The notes under the pieces: model-generated | What the model was told of the DNA's origin: nothing | Databases searched by the model: none | The model's input: the letters and a program-made list of their open reading frames with translations, nothing else | Made by a program: the position numbers and the translations under genes | Shown here: positions 25,937 through 27,026 of the stretch, piece after piece | How positions within the stretch are numbered: position 1 is the first letter of the stretch | How the letters are laid out: each line of letters opens with the position of its first letter | Source: CAYVUB01 sp964454675 | GTDB lineage: Bacteria; Bacteroidota; Bacteroidia; Flavobacteriales; Flavobacteriaceae | Assembly (NCBI GenBank): GCA_964454675.1 | Contig: CAYVUB010000037.1 | Location: forward strand, 1-27,026 | DNA length: 27,026 nucleotides | Direction of reading: 5' to 3'

Positions 25937-25954
25937 ACCATTAAGGTTTTAATG
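25937..25954. repeat. ATTAAG repeat fragment E overlapping the OMP stop codon
   Basis: The 18-mer accattaaggttttaatg is a truncated repeat unit that includes the stop codon (25949-25951) of the beta-barrel protein gene. It corresponds in position to copy B of the neighbouring gap. Confidence 0.55.
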
Positions 25955-26488
25955 TTTTTCTAAATGTACTTGGATTCCAAACCCTAAAAGAAGCGTATGG
26001 TTTCCTACAAACTCATTTTTAGATTTTAAATTTAAATAATTGAGTGACATTTCAAAGGCAACACTTCTATTAAGAAAAATTGCAACACCTGCTTTTGCGG
26101 AAAATTCTTCAGAATTATTTTCATTAATAAGGCTGAATCTATATGAACTTTCTAAAAAAGGATTGACCATTTTATCTGTTTCCAAAAAATAATACCTTAC
26201 AAAAGGTGATAATTGAAAGCTGTCAAATTCGGAAGTCCCTGAATCAGATTTAGACCTTGACCGAGTGAAATCTGTTCTCAAACCAAAAGCCCATTTATCC
26301 CAAACAAAATACCCTACATTTGGGGATAAGTTAATATTGAATGTTTCTAAATCAACAATGGATTCTGGTTTGCTTTTAGAATAAGAAAATGCAACATCCC
26401 CACCAACCATCCAGTTCCCTTTGGTAATTTGGGCGTTAAGGTTTAATGATGTTACTAAAACTAAAAAGAAAAATAATGTTTTTTTCAT
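25949..26488 (-). CDS. Small outer-membrane beta-barrel protein
   Basis: Predicted outer-membrane protein of 179 residues with a type I signal peptide (about 1-19, NLNA-Q). The mature part shows alternating aromatic and polar residues and repeated strand ends of the small (probably 8-stranded) OMP beta-barrel fold, such as NWMVGGDVAFSYSKSK, NVGYFVWDKWAFGLRTDF, SPFVRYYF and HTLLLGFGIQVHL. No specific function can be read from it; members occur widely in Bacteroidota and are usually uncharacterised. It lies between the partial GH3 gene and the GxxExxY gene, with ATTAAG repeats on both sides. Copy D ends 18 nt before its start codon. Confidence 0.85.
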   Translation of the reverse strand: MKKTLFFFLVLVTSLNLNAQITKGNWMVGGDVAFSYSKSKPESIVDLETFNINLSPNVGYFVWDKWAFGLRTDFTRSRSKSDSGTSEFDSFQLSPFVRYYFLETDKMVNPFLESSYRFSLINENNSEEFSAKAGVAIFLNRSVAFEMSLNYLNLKSKNEFVGNHTLLLGFGIQVHLEKH

Positions 26489-26506
26489 TATTGTTTTTTT
26501 TATTTT

Positions 26507-26566
26507 ACCATTAAGGCATTAAGTAAATTAAGTTGGTTACTCTTAATGATTCTTAACTTCTTAATG
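26507..26566. repeat. ATTAAG palindromic repeat, copy D
   Basis: A 60-nt copy nearly identical to copy A, starting accattaaggcattaag and ending cttcttaatg. The right arm from 26538 is identical to that of A, but the copy lacks the last two arm bases and the following 44-nt shared block. It lies in the 96-nt gap between the partial GH3 and the beta-barrel gene. Confidence 0.85.
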
Positions 26567-26584
26567 TTTTTATATTCTTAAATG

Positions 26585-27026
26585 TTACTCAACCAACTCA
26601 AACTCCATTTTTAAACCGGCATCAGAATTTGTACCTACATACACTTCAAATACTCCCGGTTCTGCCACAAAATCCAAATCGTAATTGTAAAATTTAAGGT
26701 CTTCTGTTGTCAGCTTGAAAATTACGGTTTTTGTTTCACCTTTTTTCAATGCTATCTTTTGAAATGCTTTTAATTCCCTCACCGGCCGCGTAATAGAACC
26801 CACCACATCTCTAATGTAAAGTTGTACGACTTCTTTGCCATCATAATTGCCCGAATTGGTGACATCAACAGTGACATCAACAGTACCATTCACAGACATT
26901 TTCGTATTGCTCACTTTCAAATTACTATAATCAAAAGTGGTGTAACTTAATCCATATCCAAACGGATATAGCGGTTCATTGCGAACATCAAGATAATTGC
27001 TTCGGAATTTTTCAAACTTGCCTTCT
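26585..27026 (-). CDS. GH3 beta-glucosidase-type enzyme, C-terminal part (cut by window edge)
   Basis: Only the last 146 residues are visible; the open frame runs without a stop to the window edge at 27026, so this is a truncated view and not a pseudogene. The visible part contains PLYPFGYGLSYTTFDYS, the conserved junction into the GH3 Fn3-like domain, then the Fn3-like domain itself, ending in MEFELVE. It is closely similar to the same region of the other two GH3 proteins in the window (for example SITRPVREL and LKKGE). The catalytic residues lie outside the window. It would be the third GH3 of the locus and is upstream in transcription of the beta-barrel and GxxExxY genes. Confidence 0.92.
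   Translation of the reverse strand, partial: EGKFEKFRSNYLDVRNEPLYPFGYGLSYTTFDYSNLKVSNTKMSVNGTVDVTVDVTNSGNYDGKEVVQLYIRDVVGSITRPVRELKAFQKIALKKGETKTVIFKLTTEDLKFYNYDLDFVAEPGVFEVYVGTNSDAGLKMEFELVE

Noticed and set aside
25318..26566. CRISPR array reading of the regularly repeated ATTAAG elements
   Set aside because: The repeats are imperfect palindromes interrupted by full genes, with no unique spacers of constant length and no cas genes.
26585..27026. Pseudogene or short stand-alone ORF from a TTG at 26920
   Set aside because: The frame stays open upstream to the window edge and encodes conserved GH3 sequence there, so it is the end of a larger gene.

Overview
The window looks like a polysaccharide utilization locus (PUL) of a marine-type Flavobacteriaceae bacterium (Bacteroidota). 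The evidence is an A+T-rich sequence, a SusC/SusD pair, many lipoproteins with short Bacteroidota-type signals, and glycoside hydrolases of families GH16, GH3, GH97 and GH43. The species cannot be fixed from the sequence alone. Every convincing gene lies on the minus strand, so transcription runs from the right end to the left end and genes below are named in that order.

Right part (about 27026 to 15700, upstream in transcription): the C-terminal end of a GH3 enzyme cut by the window edge, a small outer-membrane beta-barrel protein, a GxxExxY-family protein, a GH97 enzyme with the inverting alpha-glucosidase residue pattern, a GH43-like enzyme with CBM32-like and Fn3-like tails, a full GH3, a secreted esterase, a sulfatase lipoprotein and a secreted endonuclease/exonuclease/phosphatase-fold hydrolase. 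From GH97 onward the genes are packed with gaps of 1 to 11 nt, so they probably form one operon. The three gaps at the far right are instead filled by an unusual A+T-rich palindromic repeat family built on ATTAAG/CTTAAT units.

Middle (12826-15627): a membrane-spanning regulator with a beta-propeller sensor, Y_Y_Y domain, one transmembrane helix, coiled coil and LuxR-like HTH. It is followed by a 237-nt gap that probably carries the promoter of the next operon.

Left part (12588 to 1160): a compact operon of SusC, SusD, a surface glycan-binding lipoprotein with two near-identical C-terminal modules, a GH16 lipoprotein carrying the same type of module, a GH3 lipoprotein and a second GH16. This is the classic set for beta-1,3-glucan (laminarin-like) uptake: surface binding and endo-cleavage by GH16, import through SusCD, and exo-trimming by GH3. 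A strong hairpin terminator closes the operon, immediately before a LacI-family regulator gene at the window's left end.

The most interesting items are (1) a roughly 155-170 residue module, which I do not recognise, shared between the binding lipoprotein (two copies) and the GH16 lipoprotein (one copy), a candidate glycan-binding module; (2) the ATTAAG palindromic repeats, each long copy placed 14-18 nt before a start codon and bracketing a GxxExxY gene; and (3) an alpha-glucosidase, sulfatase and esterase next to a beta-glucan operon.
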